In this document: piece by piece, positions 1 through 6,425 of the stretch
Position numbering within the stretch: the first letter of the stretch is position 1
How the letters are laid out: every line of letters starts with the position of its first letter
NCBI GenBank assembly: GCA_027356675.1
Contig: DAHVXO010000232.1
Location: 1-10,095 of the forward strand
Source of the DNA: Symbiobacteriaceae bacterium
Lineage (GTDB): Bacteria > Bacillota_E > Symbiobacteriia > Symbiobacteriales > Symbiobacteriaceae
DNA length: 10,095 nt
Reading direction: 5' to 3'
The notes under the pieces: generated by a model
Seen by the model: the letters and a program-made list of their open reading frames with translations, nothing else
What the model was told of the DNA's origin: nothing
Databases searched by the model: none
Made by a program: the position numbers and the translations under genes

Positions 1-4
1 TCCC

Positions 5-25
5 CAAGGGGCGGCCTTGTTCTTT
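5..25 (+). terminator. Possible terminator of an upstream gene
   Basis: A 5-bp stem (CAAGG at 5-9, CCTTG at 15-19) with a GGCGG loop is followed by TTCTTT. It would end a gene lying before the window. The stem is short and an alternative pairing (CCCAAGG 3-9 with CCTTGGG 27-33) competes, so this is tentative. Confidence 0.3.
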
Positions 26-52
26 GCCTTGGGATGATTCCGGTCCTGAAGC

Positions 53-81
53 TTGGAAATCCGTGGCAAACTCCGTAAGAT
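53..81 (+). promoter_or_regulatory. Sigma-A-like promoter for the membrane protease gene
   Basis: TTGGAA (53-58) and TAAGAT (76-81) are separated by 17 bp, each matching 4 of 6 consensus bases. Transcription would begin near 88, giving a leader of about 40 nt that carries the SD GGAGGAGG (112-119). Prediction from sequence only. Confidence 0.4.
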
Positions 82-127
82 GGCAGCATGGTGATCCAAC
101 CGGCATCACAGGGAGGAGGGCCACCCG

Positions 128-943
128 ATGCAGAAGCTGCAGGATTTGGTATGGCTATGGATGATTGTGGGTTTCTCGGTGCTACCGGCGATCCGGCAGT
201 GGCTGGTCCAGATGCGGCGCAAGCTGCTCATCGCCAAGATTGAGCAGGAGCGTGGCACCAAGGTGATAACCATGATCCATCGCCAGTCTTCGGGCATACT
301 GGGCTCGTTGTTCGTCCGGTACATCAACCTCGATGACAGCGAACGAATCACCCAGGCGATTCGGGAGGCGGGGGACAGGCCCATCGACTTCCTGATGCAC
401 ACGCCGGGTGGCCTGGTTATCGCGGCCGAGCAGATTGCGCGGGCGCTTCATGCCCACAAGGCGGGAGTGACGGTAGTGGTACCGGAGTATGCCATGTCCG
501 GCGGCACCCTGCTCGCTCTGGCGGCTGACCACATTCTGCTGGATCAGAACGCCATGCTCGGACCGATTGATCCCCAGCTGAACAGCACGCCTGCCAGCGC
601 CTTCATGAAAGTTATAAGGGTCAAGGATCTCAACTCCGTGTCGGACCAGACCATCATGATGGCGGACATGGCTGAGAAGGCCACCAACCAGATTCGCCAG
701 ACTGCCTACAACCTGCTGCGGGGGAAGCTGGGCGACGACAAAGCCATCCAACTCGCGACCGTGTTGACGGAAGGCAGGTGGACCCACGACTATCCGCTGC
801 ACGTTGAGCAACTGGTTGAGATGGGTCTGCCGGTCATCACTGATATTCCCGCCCCCTTCTGGGAACTGCTAGGCCTTTCGCATGCTGCCCAGACGCAGGT
901 GATGCGCAAGGTCTCGGATCAAAAAGCAGCGGGTCAGCGCTAG
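128..943 (+). CDS. Membrane-anchored SDH/ClpP-fold serine protease
   Basis: A 271-residue protein of the serine dehydrogenase proteinase (SDH, PF01972-like) group, related to ClpP and SppA folds. An N-terminal hydrophobic stretch (about residues 7-27) followed by the basic segment RRK suggests one membrane anchor. The protease core shows HTPGG (91-95), the oxyanion-type loop before the nucleophile, and YAMSGGT (121-127) with Ser124 as the probable nucleophile. It continues into a DHILLDQNAMLGPIDPQ stretch typical of the family. The general base cannot be assigned from sequence alone. Such proteins are thought to cleave membrane or membrane-associated substrates, and the substrate here is unknown. 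The ATG is chosen because GGAGGAGG (112-119) lies 8 nt upstream. It has its own promoter and no clear operon partner. The family call is firm, the physiological role is not. Confidence 0.88.
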   Translation: MQKLQDLVWLWMIVGFSVLPAIRQWLVQMRRKLLIAKIEQERGTKVITMIHRQSSGILGSLFVRYINLDDSERITQAIREAGDRPIDFLMHTPGGLVIAAEQIARALHAHKAGVTVVVPEYAMSGGTLLALAADHILLDQNAMLGPIDPQLNSTPASAFMKVIRVKDLNSVSDQTIMMADMAEKATNQIRQTAYNLLRGKLGDDKAIQLATVLTEGRWTHDYPLHVEQLVEMGLPVITDIPAPFWELLGLSHAAQTQVMRKVSDQKAAGQR

Positions 944-1087
944 GTTGACTGCATAGAGTCCTGGGCACCGGACATACTATGCCTGGAGCCGTTGCTCGAC
1001 CAACGCAGGTGGAGCCGGTTCCCCCGCACTGGCGGCGGGTTCGCCCTATCGGGCCCAAGGGCTCCGGCGGCGCCTCGCCAACGCCTC

Positions 1088-1113
1088 GCGGCGCTCGGGT
1101 ACCCGGGCGCCGC
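1088..1113 (+). repeat. 26-base inverted repeat (strong hairpin)
   Basis: The arm GCGGCGCTCGGGT (1088-1100) faces ACCCGGGCGCCGC (1101-1113). Twelve of thirteen positions are complementary and the thirteenth is a U-G wobble in RNA, so the arms pair throughout except for the few bases that must form the loop. It lies 16 bases before the terminator hairpin. It could be a protein-binding palindrome in DNA or a hairpin in RNA. Confidence 0.6.
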
Positions 1114-1129
1114 TTCGGGTTGTCGCCCG

Positions 1130-1157
1130 CCCCGGGCATACCCCTCCGGGGTTTTTT
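1130..1157 (+). terminator. Rho-independent terminator before trxB
   Basis: The stem CCCCGG (1130-1135) pairs with CCGGGG (1146-1151) around a 10-base loop and is followed directly by six T (1152-1157). A shorter alternative, CCCC-TCC-GGGG (1141-1151), ends at the same T run. It would stop transcripts from the protease gene, or from a promoter inside the spacer, before trxB. Confidence 0.75.
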
Positions 1158-1199
1158 CGCGCCCCGCACATACCCTGCGTATACCACAGGCGTCCAAAC

Positions 1200-1208
1200 T
1201 GGTAGAAT
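1200..1208 (+). promoter_or_regulatory. Extended -10 promoter for trxB
   Basis: TGG-TAGAAT (1200-1208) fits the extended -10 form (TGn plus TATAAT, 5 of 6). The -35 position 17 bp upstream (TATACC, 1180-1185) is weak, as is usual for extended -10 promoters. It lies just after the terminator at 1130-1157, so trxB probably has its own start near 1215. Confidence 0.5.
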
Positions 1209-1244
1209 CGAGTACACGAGACTTCGTGGATAGGAGGATGCATC

Positions 1245-2195
1245 ATGCACAAAGTCGTCATTCTAGGCACCGGACCAGCCGGCTTAACCGCTGCCATCTA
1301 CACCGCACGTGCGAATCTGCAACCGCTGGTCATTGAGGGAAATGAGCCCGGTGGGCAGTTGACGCTGACCACCGAGATTGAGAATTTCCCTGGGTTTCCG
1401 CAAGGCATCATGGGCCCAGAACTCATGGATAACATTCGTGCGCAGGCGGAGCGCTTTGGCGCTCAGTTCCGCACCGGCTGGGCGACCAGCGTGGACTTTT
1501 CCAGCCGACCTTTCAAGATCACCGTCGACGAATCCGAGGTCATCGAAGCCGAAACCGTCATCATTTCCACTGGTGCATCGGCGAAGTTGCTTGGGATTCC
1601 CAACGAGAAGGAGAACATTGGCCGCGGCGTCTCCACTTGTGCGACGTGCGATGGCTTCTTCTACTCCGGCAAGAATGTGCTGGTCGTCGGCGGCGGGGAC
1701 TCGGCCATGGAGGAAGGGAATTTCCTCACCAAGTTCGCCGGCGTAACCCTGGTACACCGACGTAGCGAACTCCGGGCATCGAAGATCATGCAGGACCGGG
1801 CGCGTCAGAACCCGAAGGTCTCGTGGGCGCTCGACGTCACCCCGCTGGAAGTCGTCGCTGGTCCCAAGGGCTTTGAGGCGCTCAAGGTGCGGGACAACGC
1901 GACCGGCGAAGAGCGGCTGCTCAAAGCCGACGGTATGTTCGTTGCGATTGGACACACGCCCAACACAGCGTTCCTTCAGGGCCAATTGGAGATCGACGAC
2001 GTTGGTTATCTCAAGACCAAGCCTGACTCCGCCGAAACCAGTATCCCCGGCGTCTTCGCCTGCGGCGATGTGCGGGACCACAAGTACCGCCAGGCTATCA
2101 CCGCTGCGGGTTCGGGTTGCATGGCGGCCCTCGACTGCGAGCGGTACTTGGAGAACTCGGCGGTTCACGACTGGTCCAAGTCCTTGAACCAGTAG
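1245..2195 (+). CDS. trxB: Thioredoxin-disulfide reductase
   Basis: A 316-residue flavoenzyme that passes electrons from NADPH through FAD to oxidised thioredoxin in the cytoplasm. The FAD-binding GTGPAG motif is at residues 8-13, the redox-active CATC at 132-135 within a CATCDGFFY context, the NADPH-binding GGGDSA at 149-154, HRR at 171-173 (2'-phosphate recognition) and the C-terminal FAD motif CGD at 273-275. The length is typical of low-molecular-weight bacterial TrxB. The ATG is fixed by TAGGAGG (1231-1237) 7 nt upstream; the ATG at 1238 is out of frame. A promoter and a terminator lie upstream, so the gene is probably transcribed on its own and may run on into selB. The active site uses cysteines, not selenocysteine. 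All key residues are present. Confidence 0.97.
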   Translation: MHKVVILGTGPAGLTAAIYTARANLQPLVIEGNEPGGQLTLTTEIENFPGFPQGIMGPELMDNIRAQAERFGAQFRTGWATSVDFSSRPFKITVDESEVIEAETVIISTGASAKLLGIPNEKENIGRGVSTCATCDGFFYSGKNVLVVGGGDSAMEEGNFLTKFAGVTLVHRRSELRASKIMQDRARQNPKVSWALDVTPLEVVAGPKGFEALKVRDNATGEERLLKADGMFVAIGHTPNTAFLQGQLEIDDVGYLKTKPDSAETSIPGVFACGDVRDHKYRQAITAAGSGCMAALDCERYLENSAVHDWSKSLNQ

Positions 2196-2210
2196 CAGCG
2201 AGAAGGAGGA

Positions 2211-2245
2211 GGCCCGCCGTACGTAAGTCGGCGGGCCGACTTTTC
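2211..2245 (+). terminator. Hairpin between trxB and selB, terminator or attenuator
   Basis: GGCCCGCCG (2211-2219) pairs perfectly with CGGCGGGCC (2229-2237) around a 9-base loop and is followed by GACTTTTC. The T run is only four long and two bases off the stem, so termination may be partial. It ends just before the selB SD at 2246-2253, leaving little room for a separate selB promoter. Partial read-through from trxB is therefore likely. Confidence 0.6.
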
Positions 2246-2259
2246 AGGGGGAGCCTATC

Positions 2260-4149
2260 ATGAAGCACCTGATCATTGGCACTGCGGGGCATGTCGATCA
2301 CGGAAAGTCGGCCCTGATCCGGGCGCTGACCGGCGTGGAGACCGACCGCTTCCCCGAGGAGCGTGAACGGGGCATCTCCATCGATATCGGGTTCGCACAG
2401 TTCGTGCTCCCCGGCGGGCGCAAGGCCGCCGTTATCGACGTGCCCGGGCATGAGCGTTTCATCAAGAATATGCTGGCGGGCATCACCGGCATCGACCTGG
2501 TGCTTCTGGTGGTGGCGGCTGACGAAGGCGTGATGCCACAGACCCGAGAGCATCTGGATATCTTGCGCCTGCTGGAGATCAAGCAAGGTATCATCGTCCT
2601 GACCAAGCGAGACCTCGTCGATGCGGAACTCCTGGAACTGGTTGCCGATGATGTTCGTGAAACCGTCAAGGGCACGTTCCTCGAGAACGCCCCGGTCGTG
2701 GCGGTCTCGAGCGTTACGCGCGAAGGTCTTTCGGACCTAACGGGGACACTGGACCGCTTGCTGGAGCACACGGAATCCAAGGATGTCACTGCCTTTGCGC
2801 GGCTTCCTGTGGATCGCTCCTTCGTTCGGTCGGGGTTTGGCACGGTGGTGACGGGGACACTAGTGGGCGGCACCATCAGCGAGGGTGACCGGATGGAACT
2901 GTTGCCGCTCGCCCTCGAGGTGCGAGTGCGGGGCTTGCAGGTCCACGGGGAAAAGGTGATGCGGGCTGAGGCGGGTCAGCGCGTGGCTGTCAACCTCGCC
3001 GGCATCGAGCGCAGTGATGTTCAGCGCGGTCACGTACTCTGTGCCCCGGGTTTTCTCTCCCCCACGACCTCATTCGCAGCCCGACTTCGCCTTCTGCAGT
3101 CGTGGCCCAGGGAGATGCCTCATGGGGTGCGGGTGCACGTGCACACTGGTACCAGTGAAGTGCTCGGCCGGGTCCTGCTCATTCAGGGCGACCAGTTGAA
3201 GCCTGGGGAGCAGGATTACGTCCAGATCAAGACGGAGGAGCCCCTGGTGGTCGGACGGGGGGATCACTACATCATCCGGTCCTACAGCCCGGTCCACACC
3301 ATGGGGGGCGGGGTGGTGGTTGAACCCCACGCCAACTACAAGCGGTCCCAGGCTGATCAGGCGCTGGCCGAACTGGAGGTCAAGGAGAGCGGCGGCCTGG
3401 GTGGGGTCATCGCCCAGACCCTCGCACGTTCGGGCCTGACCCCGCTATCCGTGCCAGAAGTGGCCCGCCGCTCCGGAATTCCGCCTGAGACCATTCTGGC
3501 CGAACTCCCTGGACTGAAGGTGGATGTGCGCACCCTGGAAGGTGAGTTGCTGATCCACCGGCAGGGATTCGGTCTCTTTCTGGGTGCAGTGCGGGACCAG
3601 CTACAGACTTACTACAAGCAGTTTCCGCTACGCCTGGGACCAGCGAAAGAAGAGATCCGGCGCAAACTTGGCATAAGCGGCAAGGAGTTCAGTGCCCTGC
3701 TCACTACCGCTGAGACTGCTGGTGAACTGGCTGTGATGCATGAGCGGGTTACGCTCCCCGGACGGACACCGGTGCTCAATGCCGGGCAGGCGAAGATCGC
3801 AGAGGCGCTCTTACGGGAGGTCGGCAGTGCCGGCTTCAACCCGCCGAGCTTGGCTGAGCTGCGGGAGCGGGTAAAGGCCCGGGATACCGATGAAGTGATC
3901 GTGTATTTGAGCGAACAGGGTCAGGTCGTGCGCATCGGCGACGACCTGATCGTGGATGCCGCCGCACTGGAGGAAGCTGCCCGCCGCACACGCAAGCAGC
4001 TGCGCACAGCCGGGAAAATAACCGTGGCGGATTTTCGGGACATGCTGGGCACCACCCGCAAATACGCCCTCCCGCTCCTGGAGTGGCTGGACGAACAGAA
4101 GATAACCAGGCGTTCAGGCGATGAACGCCTGGCCGGCCCCAACGCTTAG
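2260..4149 (+). CDS. selB: Selenocysteine-specific translation elongation factor
   Basis: A 629-residue GTPase that delivers Sec-tRNA(Sec) to the ribosome at UGA codons next to a SECIS hairpin. The G domain has [11 protein letters not shown] (7-17), the switch region ERGISID (36-42), DVPGH (60-64) and TKRD (115-118), where SelB uses T in place of the EF-Tu N. The EF-Tu-like beta-barrel domains follow, with the family-typical [13 protein letters not shown] and [20 protein letters not shown] stretches. From about residue 375 to the end are the winged-helix domains that bind SECIS RNA in this family. The length is normal for bacterial SelB. The ATG is supported by AGGGGGAG (2246-2253) 6 nt upstream. 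No selA, selC or selD is in the window, and a strong terminator follows. The gene is intact. Confidence 0.96.
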   Translation: MKHLIIGTAGHVDHGKSALIRALTGVETDRFPEERERGISIDIGFAQFVLPGGRKAAVIDVPGHERFIKNMLAGITGIDLVLLVVAADEGVMPQTREHLDILRLLEIKQGIIVLTKRDLVDAELLELVADDVRETVKGTFLENAPVVAVSSVTREGLSDLTGTLDRLLEHTESKDVTAFARLPVDRSFVRSGFGTVVTGTLVGGTISEGDRMELLPLALEVRVRGLQVHGEKVMRAEAGQRVAVNLAGIERSDVQRGHVLCAPGFLSPTTSFAARLRLLQSWPREMPHGVRVHVHTGTSEVLGRVLLIQGDQLKPGEQDYVQIKTEEPLVVGRGDHYIIRSYSPVHTMGGGVVVEPHANYKRSQADQALAELEVKESGGLGGVIAQTLARSGLTPLSVPEVARRSGIPPETILAELPGLKVDVRTLEGELLIHRQGFGLFLGAVRDQLQTYYKQFPLRLGPAKEEIRRKLGISGKEFSALLTTAETAGELAVMHERVTLPGRTPVLNAGQAKIAEALLREVGSAGFNPPSLAELRERVKARDTDEVIVYLSEQGQVVRIGDDLIVDAAALEEAARRTRKQLRTAGKITVADFRDMLGTTRKYALPLLEWLDEQKITRRSGDERLAGPNA

Positions 4150-4154
4150 CACAC

Positions 4155-4188
4155 CGCCTCCGAGTATGTCTCGGGGGCGTTTGTTTTT
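4155..4188 (+). terminator. Strong Rho-independent terminator after selB
   Basis: CGCCTCCGAG (4155-4164) pairs with CTCGGGGGCG (4170-4179) over 10 bp, with one T-G wobble, around the loop TATGT. It is followed by TTTGTTTTT. It begins 5 bases after the selB stop codon. Confidence 0.9.
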
Positions 4189-4401
4189 GCGCTGACAACG
4201 GAAATTGAGTGGCAAGACGGACAAGTTGCCAACTCCTCGGCCGAAGTATTTAACATGGGACGGCAGAGCCTCGGTTGGTCAGCCGCAGATCGACGAAAAT
4301 CTTGGGACAAAACTTATTTGGTATGGAACATTCGGCGGCTTCATTCCGTCTTTAGGGACAGAGAGGTCGTTCTCAGAAGACAAACACAGGGAGGGTCCCC
4401 C

Positions 4402-4647
4402 ATGAACTGGAGGAGGCGCCAGGAGGAAGCGATCCGAGAGCTGTCGCCAGAGGTTGGCCGGTTCGTCCGCATGGTTCTGGTGGATCTGGAACATGAGAAT
4501 ATCTTCGATGCACCCGGCGTAATCAGTGGCGTGCTTTGGAAGATGCGGGTTGCCGATTCCGACGTGATCCGTGGCGCCGTATCACGGACCGAGCGAGTGC
4601 TCAAGACCGCCTTCGCCCGAGGCTGTCTTCAGCGCATCGGGGCCTGA
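4402..4647 (+). CDS. Small hypothetical protein, 81 residues
   Basis: I do not recognise this protein. It starts with a basic and acidic stretch (MNWRRRQEEAIREL) and looks mostly helical, without a signal peptide, membrane segment or cysteine-pair motif; its one cysteine is near the C-terminus. Charge is evenly mixed, as in a small soluble cytoplasmic protein. The ATG at 4402 is chosen because GGGAGGGT (4390-4397) lies just upstream. An in-frame ATG at 4255 would add 49 residues but has no ribosome site. It stands alone between the selB terminator and a 178-base structured spacer, and no strong promoter was found. It could be a lineage-specific regulator or a spurious frame; the good ribosome site favours a real gene. 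Confidence 0.6.
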   Translation: MNWRRRQEEAIRELSPEVGRFVRMVLVDLEHENIFDAPGVISGVLWKMRVADSDVIRGAVSRTERVLKTAFARGCLQRIGA

Positions 4648-4665
4648 TCTTCATGGCTAGTACCC

Positions 4666-4744
4666 AGACCCGCAGGACCCATCACGGTGATCACGGCCGC
4701 TACCTCGGCTAAGACGGGACAATTGCCCGGGGTGGGGGTCTTTT
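4666..4744 (+). ncRNA. Possible structured leader with terminator-like end
   Basis: AGACCC (4666-4671) can pair with GGGTCT (4736-4741), which is followed by a T run to 4744. Between them lie smaller helices: ATCAC/GTGAT (4681-4691), GGCCG/CGGCT (4695-4710) and CGGG/CCCG (4715-4729). This resembles a multibranched leader or the terminator of the small upstream gene. No known riboswitch consensus was recognised. A second small structure (GGGAG 4755-4759 with CTCCC 4783-4787) lies further on. Confidence 0.25.
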
Positions 4745-4825
4745 CTGCCGCCCTGGGAGGAAGTCAGGACGAATCCAGCGAACTCCCTCCACGGTCGATG
4801 CCGCAAAGTGTTTGGGGGTATCCGC

Positions 4826-5623
4826 GTGGGCAAGATCCTGGTAGTCGACCCATCATTGCTTGATCGTAAGCGCATGCGCAGTGTTCTTGAAGCCGCGGGT
4901 CATGCCGTGATGGAGATGACCAACCCCGGTCAGGTGATGGCCGAGCTCGGCAATGTCGCCCCCGGAGCGATTAGCCTGGTGCTAACAGAACTGTACTTTC
5001 CGGACGGCAACGGCGTGGACCTGATTCAGTGGATGAAGCAGTCGCAGGCCCTGGCGTCGGTCCCTGCGCTCATCGTGACGGCACAAGTGCCGCGAGAAAC
5101 GGTGATTTCTCTCGTGATGGCCGGTGCCTCCACGGTAGTGACCAAGCCCTTTGGTGGCGACATGTTGCTGAGGCGCGTGACCGAAACCCTGGCGGCCCAG
5201 GTCGCCTTGCGGCAGGGTGAAGCGGAGAGTGTCACCTGGCACCTGGACGACTACTTGCGGCGGGAACTGAAGCGGGCCGAGCGCAACGGCGCCTACTTTT
5301 CGGTGGTGATGTGCCACGTGCTCGACCATATGGACGGGCAGGCGCTGCCTCATCTGATGGGCGGGCTGGTGCACATTATGCGCGAGTCGGACGTTCTGGC
5401 CAAGATTGGCGACGACGAGATTGTGATCTTGCTGCCGGACACCGATTGGTCCGGTGCAACCGTGGTGGAGTCCCGGGTGCGTGCCGTCCTGCAAGTCCTG
5501 GAGGATGACAAGGCGACTCGGGCTATGATCCCGATCAAGGCCCATACGGGAGCCGCTACATTCCCCACCGAAGCAGCCGATGTGGAGAGTCTGCTCGCAC
5601 TGGCTCGGTCCCGGTCTGCCTGA
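4826..5623 (+). CDS. Degenerate receiver plus GGDEF-like domain protein
   Basis: A 265-residue cytoplasmic protein in two parts. Residues 3-120 form a CheY-like receiver with KILVVD at the start, Thr85 and Lys107 (TKPF) conserved. However, the phospho-acceptor Asp is replaced by Glu55 (LTELYFPDGNG) and the second acidic-pocket residue is Pro9. Residues 145-265 resemble a diguanylate cyclase domain, but the signature is GDDEI (195-199) instead of GGDEF, the metal-binding DxD/FKxxND region is absent (CHVLDHMDG, 163-171), and the domain is short. It probably neither accepts phosphate normally nor makes c-di-GMP; it may act as a phospho-mimic or a binding scaffold. The GTG at 4826 is chosen because GGGGGT (4814-4819) lies 6 nt upstream and the receiver begins there. 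A GTG at 4808 would add 6 residues without an SD. No sensor kinase is adjacent. Confidence 0.82.
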   Translation: MGKILVVDPSLLDRKRMRSVLEAAGHAVMEMTNPGQVMAELGNVAPGAISLVLTELYFPDGNGVDLIQWMKQSQALASVPALIVTAQVPRETVISLVMAGASTVVTKPFGGDMLLRRVTETLAAQVALRQGEAESVTWHLDDYLRRELKRAERNGAYFSVVMCHVLDHMDGQALPHLMGGLVHIMRESDVLAKIGDDEIVILLPDTDWSGATVVESRVRAVLQVLEDDKATRAMIPIKAHTGAATFPTEAADVESLLALARSRSA

Positions 5624-5642
5624 TTTCCTGAGCCCTCACCCT

Positions 5643-5673
5643 GCGCCCGGGGCATTCGCCTCGGGCGCATTTT
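5643..5673 (+). terminator. Rho-independent terminator after the receiver gene
   Basis: GCGCCCGGGG (5643-5652) pairs with CCTCGGGCGC (5659-5668), with one G-T wobble, around CATTCG. It is followed by ATTTTA. It separates the receiver gene from the lipoprotein gene. Confidence 0.85.
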
Positions 5674-5739
5674 ACTTGGCCGGGAAACCTCCCGACTGCC
5701 ATTGACGTTCAAAGGGCGTGGGTGTGAGGAGGGAGTGGC

Positions 5740-6201
5740 GTGAGGCGAGGTATGGTGGTTCTGCTCGTCCTGGGGCTCCTACTGTCCGCATGCATGACGC
5801 GGGCGCGTGAGCCGCTGAGCGGCGACTTCCAGGTGATTGCGCTGGACGATCTGCCACCGGGACTGCGGGCCACCGGCGGTCAAGTTGGCGCAGAGCCAGG
5901 CTTGTACGTGGAACGGACCGATGACGGCACTTACCTGCTCCTGACGGTGGGGCGCCAGGACCCTGATGTGACGGTCGAGGTCCTTGAGGTCCGGCGCACT
6001 GCGGCGTCCCGCCGGGAGGTCCGGGTCCTTGCCGTCGTGCGGAAGCGACCGGGTGCTGCCGTTTCCGCCGCGGCCATCAGGCTGGAGACGACGGCGACAT
6101 GGAGGTTTACGGCACGGCTGAGCACTCCCGGTCAAGGCATCGTGGAACTGCAAGGCGTTCCGGTAGATGACTTGGGACCATTGGCTCACCGCGGGTCTTA
6201 A
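5740..6201 (+). CDS. Small lipoprotein, possibly PrcB-like
   Basis: A 153-residue exported lipoprotein. Residues 2-4 are basic (RRG), residues 5-15 are hydrophobic, and the lipobox LSAC at 15-18 puts the lipidated cysteine at Cys18, so it should be tethered to the outer face of the membrane. The mature part is beta-rich. Its run YLLLTVGRQ (65-73), VEVLEVRR (79-86), VRVLAVVRKRP (94-104) recalls the C-terminal domain of PrcB-type protease-complex proteins, but the usual GGY is replaced by PDV, so the assignment is weak. The GTG start at 5740 follows GAGGAGGGAG (5726-5735) and gives a proper signal peptide; an ATG at 5752 would remove the basic end. The terminator at 5643-5673 precedes it. No clear promoter was seen. 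Confidence 0.8.
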   Translation: MRRGMVVLLVLGLLLSACMTRAREPLSGDFQVIALDDLPPGLRATGGQVGAEPGLYVERTDDGTYLLLTVGRQDPDVTVEVLEVRRTAASRREVRVLAVVRKRPGAAVSAAAIRLETTATWRFTARLSTPGQGIVELQGVPVDDLGPLAHRGS

Positions 6202-6206
6202 GACCC
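6193..6206. repeat. Perfect 14-bp palindrome across the lipoprotein stop codon
   Basis: GGGTCTTAAGACCC is a perfect palindrome containing the TAA stop at 6199-6201. It lacks a T run, so it is not a standard terminator. It could be a protein-binding site or chance. Confidence 0.45.
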
Positions 6207-6270
6207 ATCATCTGGAAGACGTTGGGGGGCTACCGCCTTACGATCCAGGTCGAAGGGCACTCGGGGTCTA

Positions 6271-6291
6271 CGCCGGCAGCGATAGCCGGCG
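6271..6291 (+). repeat. 7-bp hairpin in the spacer before the M42 genes
   Basis: CGCCGGC (6271-6277) pairs perfectly with GCCGGCG (6285-6291) around AGCGATA, with no T run after it. The spacer 6202-6425 otherwise holds no convincing gene or sigma-A promoter. An AAAGGAG at 6361-6367 is masked in a small hairpin (AGGAG/CTCCT) and has no start codon at a usable distance. Confidence 0.35.
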
Positions 6292-6425
6292 CATGGCCGC
6301 GGAGAACAAGGGGGATTTTACCGCGAGGAAAACCGGCGAAGGGAAACAATGTGAATCGAAAAAGGAGAGACTCCTGCGGCTCTTGAATACTGCCTATGCA
6401 AGTCCAAGCGAGGAGCGGGGTAACT

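Larger units (their letters stand above)
944..1200. other. Structured non-coding intergenic region
   Basis: This spacer between the protease gene and trxB has no convincing gene. It is very GC-rich and full of self-complementary segments: GCCC-TATC-GGGC (1042-1053), a 26-base near-palindrome at 1088-1113, and a terminator at 1130-1157. Short open frames cross it in several registers but lack ribosome sites and cross the terminator, as expected by chance in GC-rich DNA. It may be a long 3' untranslated region, a trxB leader or a small RNA. Confidence 0.5.

Noticed and set aside
979..1336. Overlapping open frames through the spacer before trxB
   Set aside because: They lack ribosome sites, cross the terminator at 1130-1157 and have low-complexity Pro/Arg/Gly content typical of chance frames in GC-rich DNA.
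4226..4256. TTGCCA and TAACAT as a promoter for the small gene
   Set aside because: The 19-bp spacing is long and the -10 match is only moderate, so it is not strong enough to list.
4150..4401. A tRNA-Sec gene near selB
   Set aside because: No acceptor stem, T-loop GGTTCGA-type sequence or UCA anticodon arm of the right size was found here or elsewhere in the spacers.
4645..4825. UGA at the end of the small gene as a selenocysteine codon with read-through
   Set aside because: The frame stays open after the UGA, but the extension has no recognisable domain, no SECIS-like hairpin follows at the expected distance, and open frames are common in GC-rich DNA.
5702..5730. TTGACG as a -35 box for the lipoprotein gene
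   Set aside because: No acceptable -10 follows, and transcription would start almost at the start codon, leaving no room for the SD.
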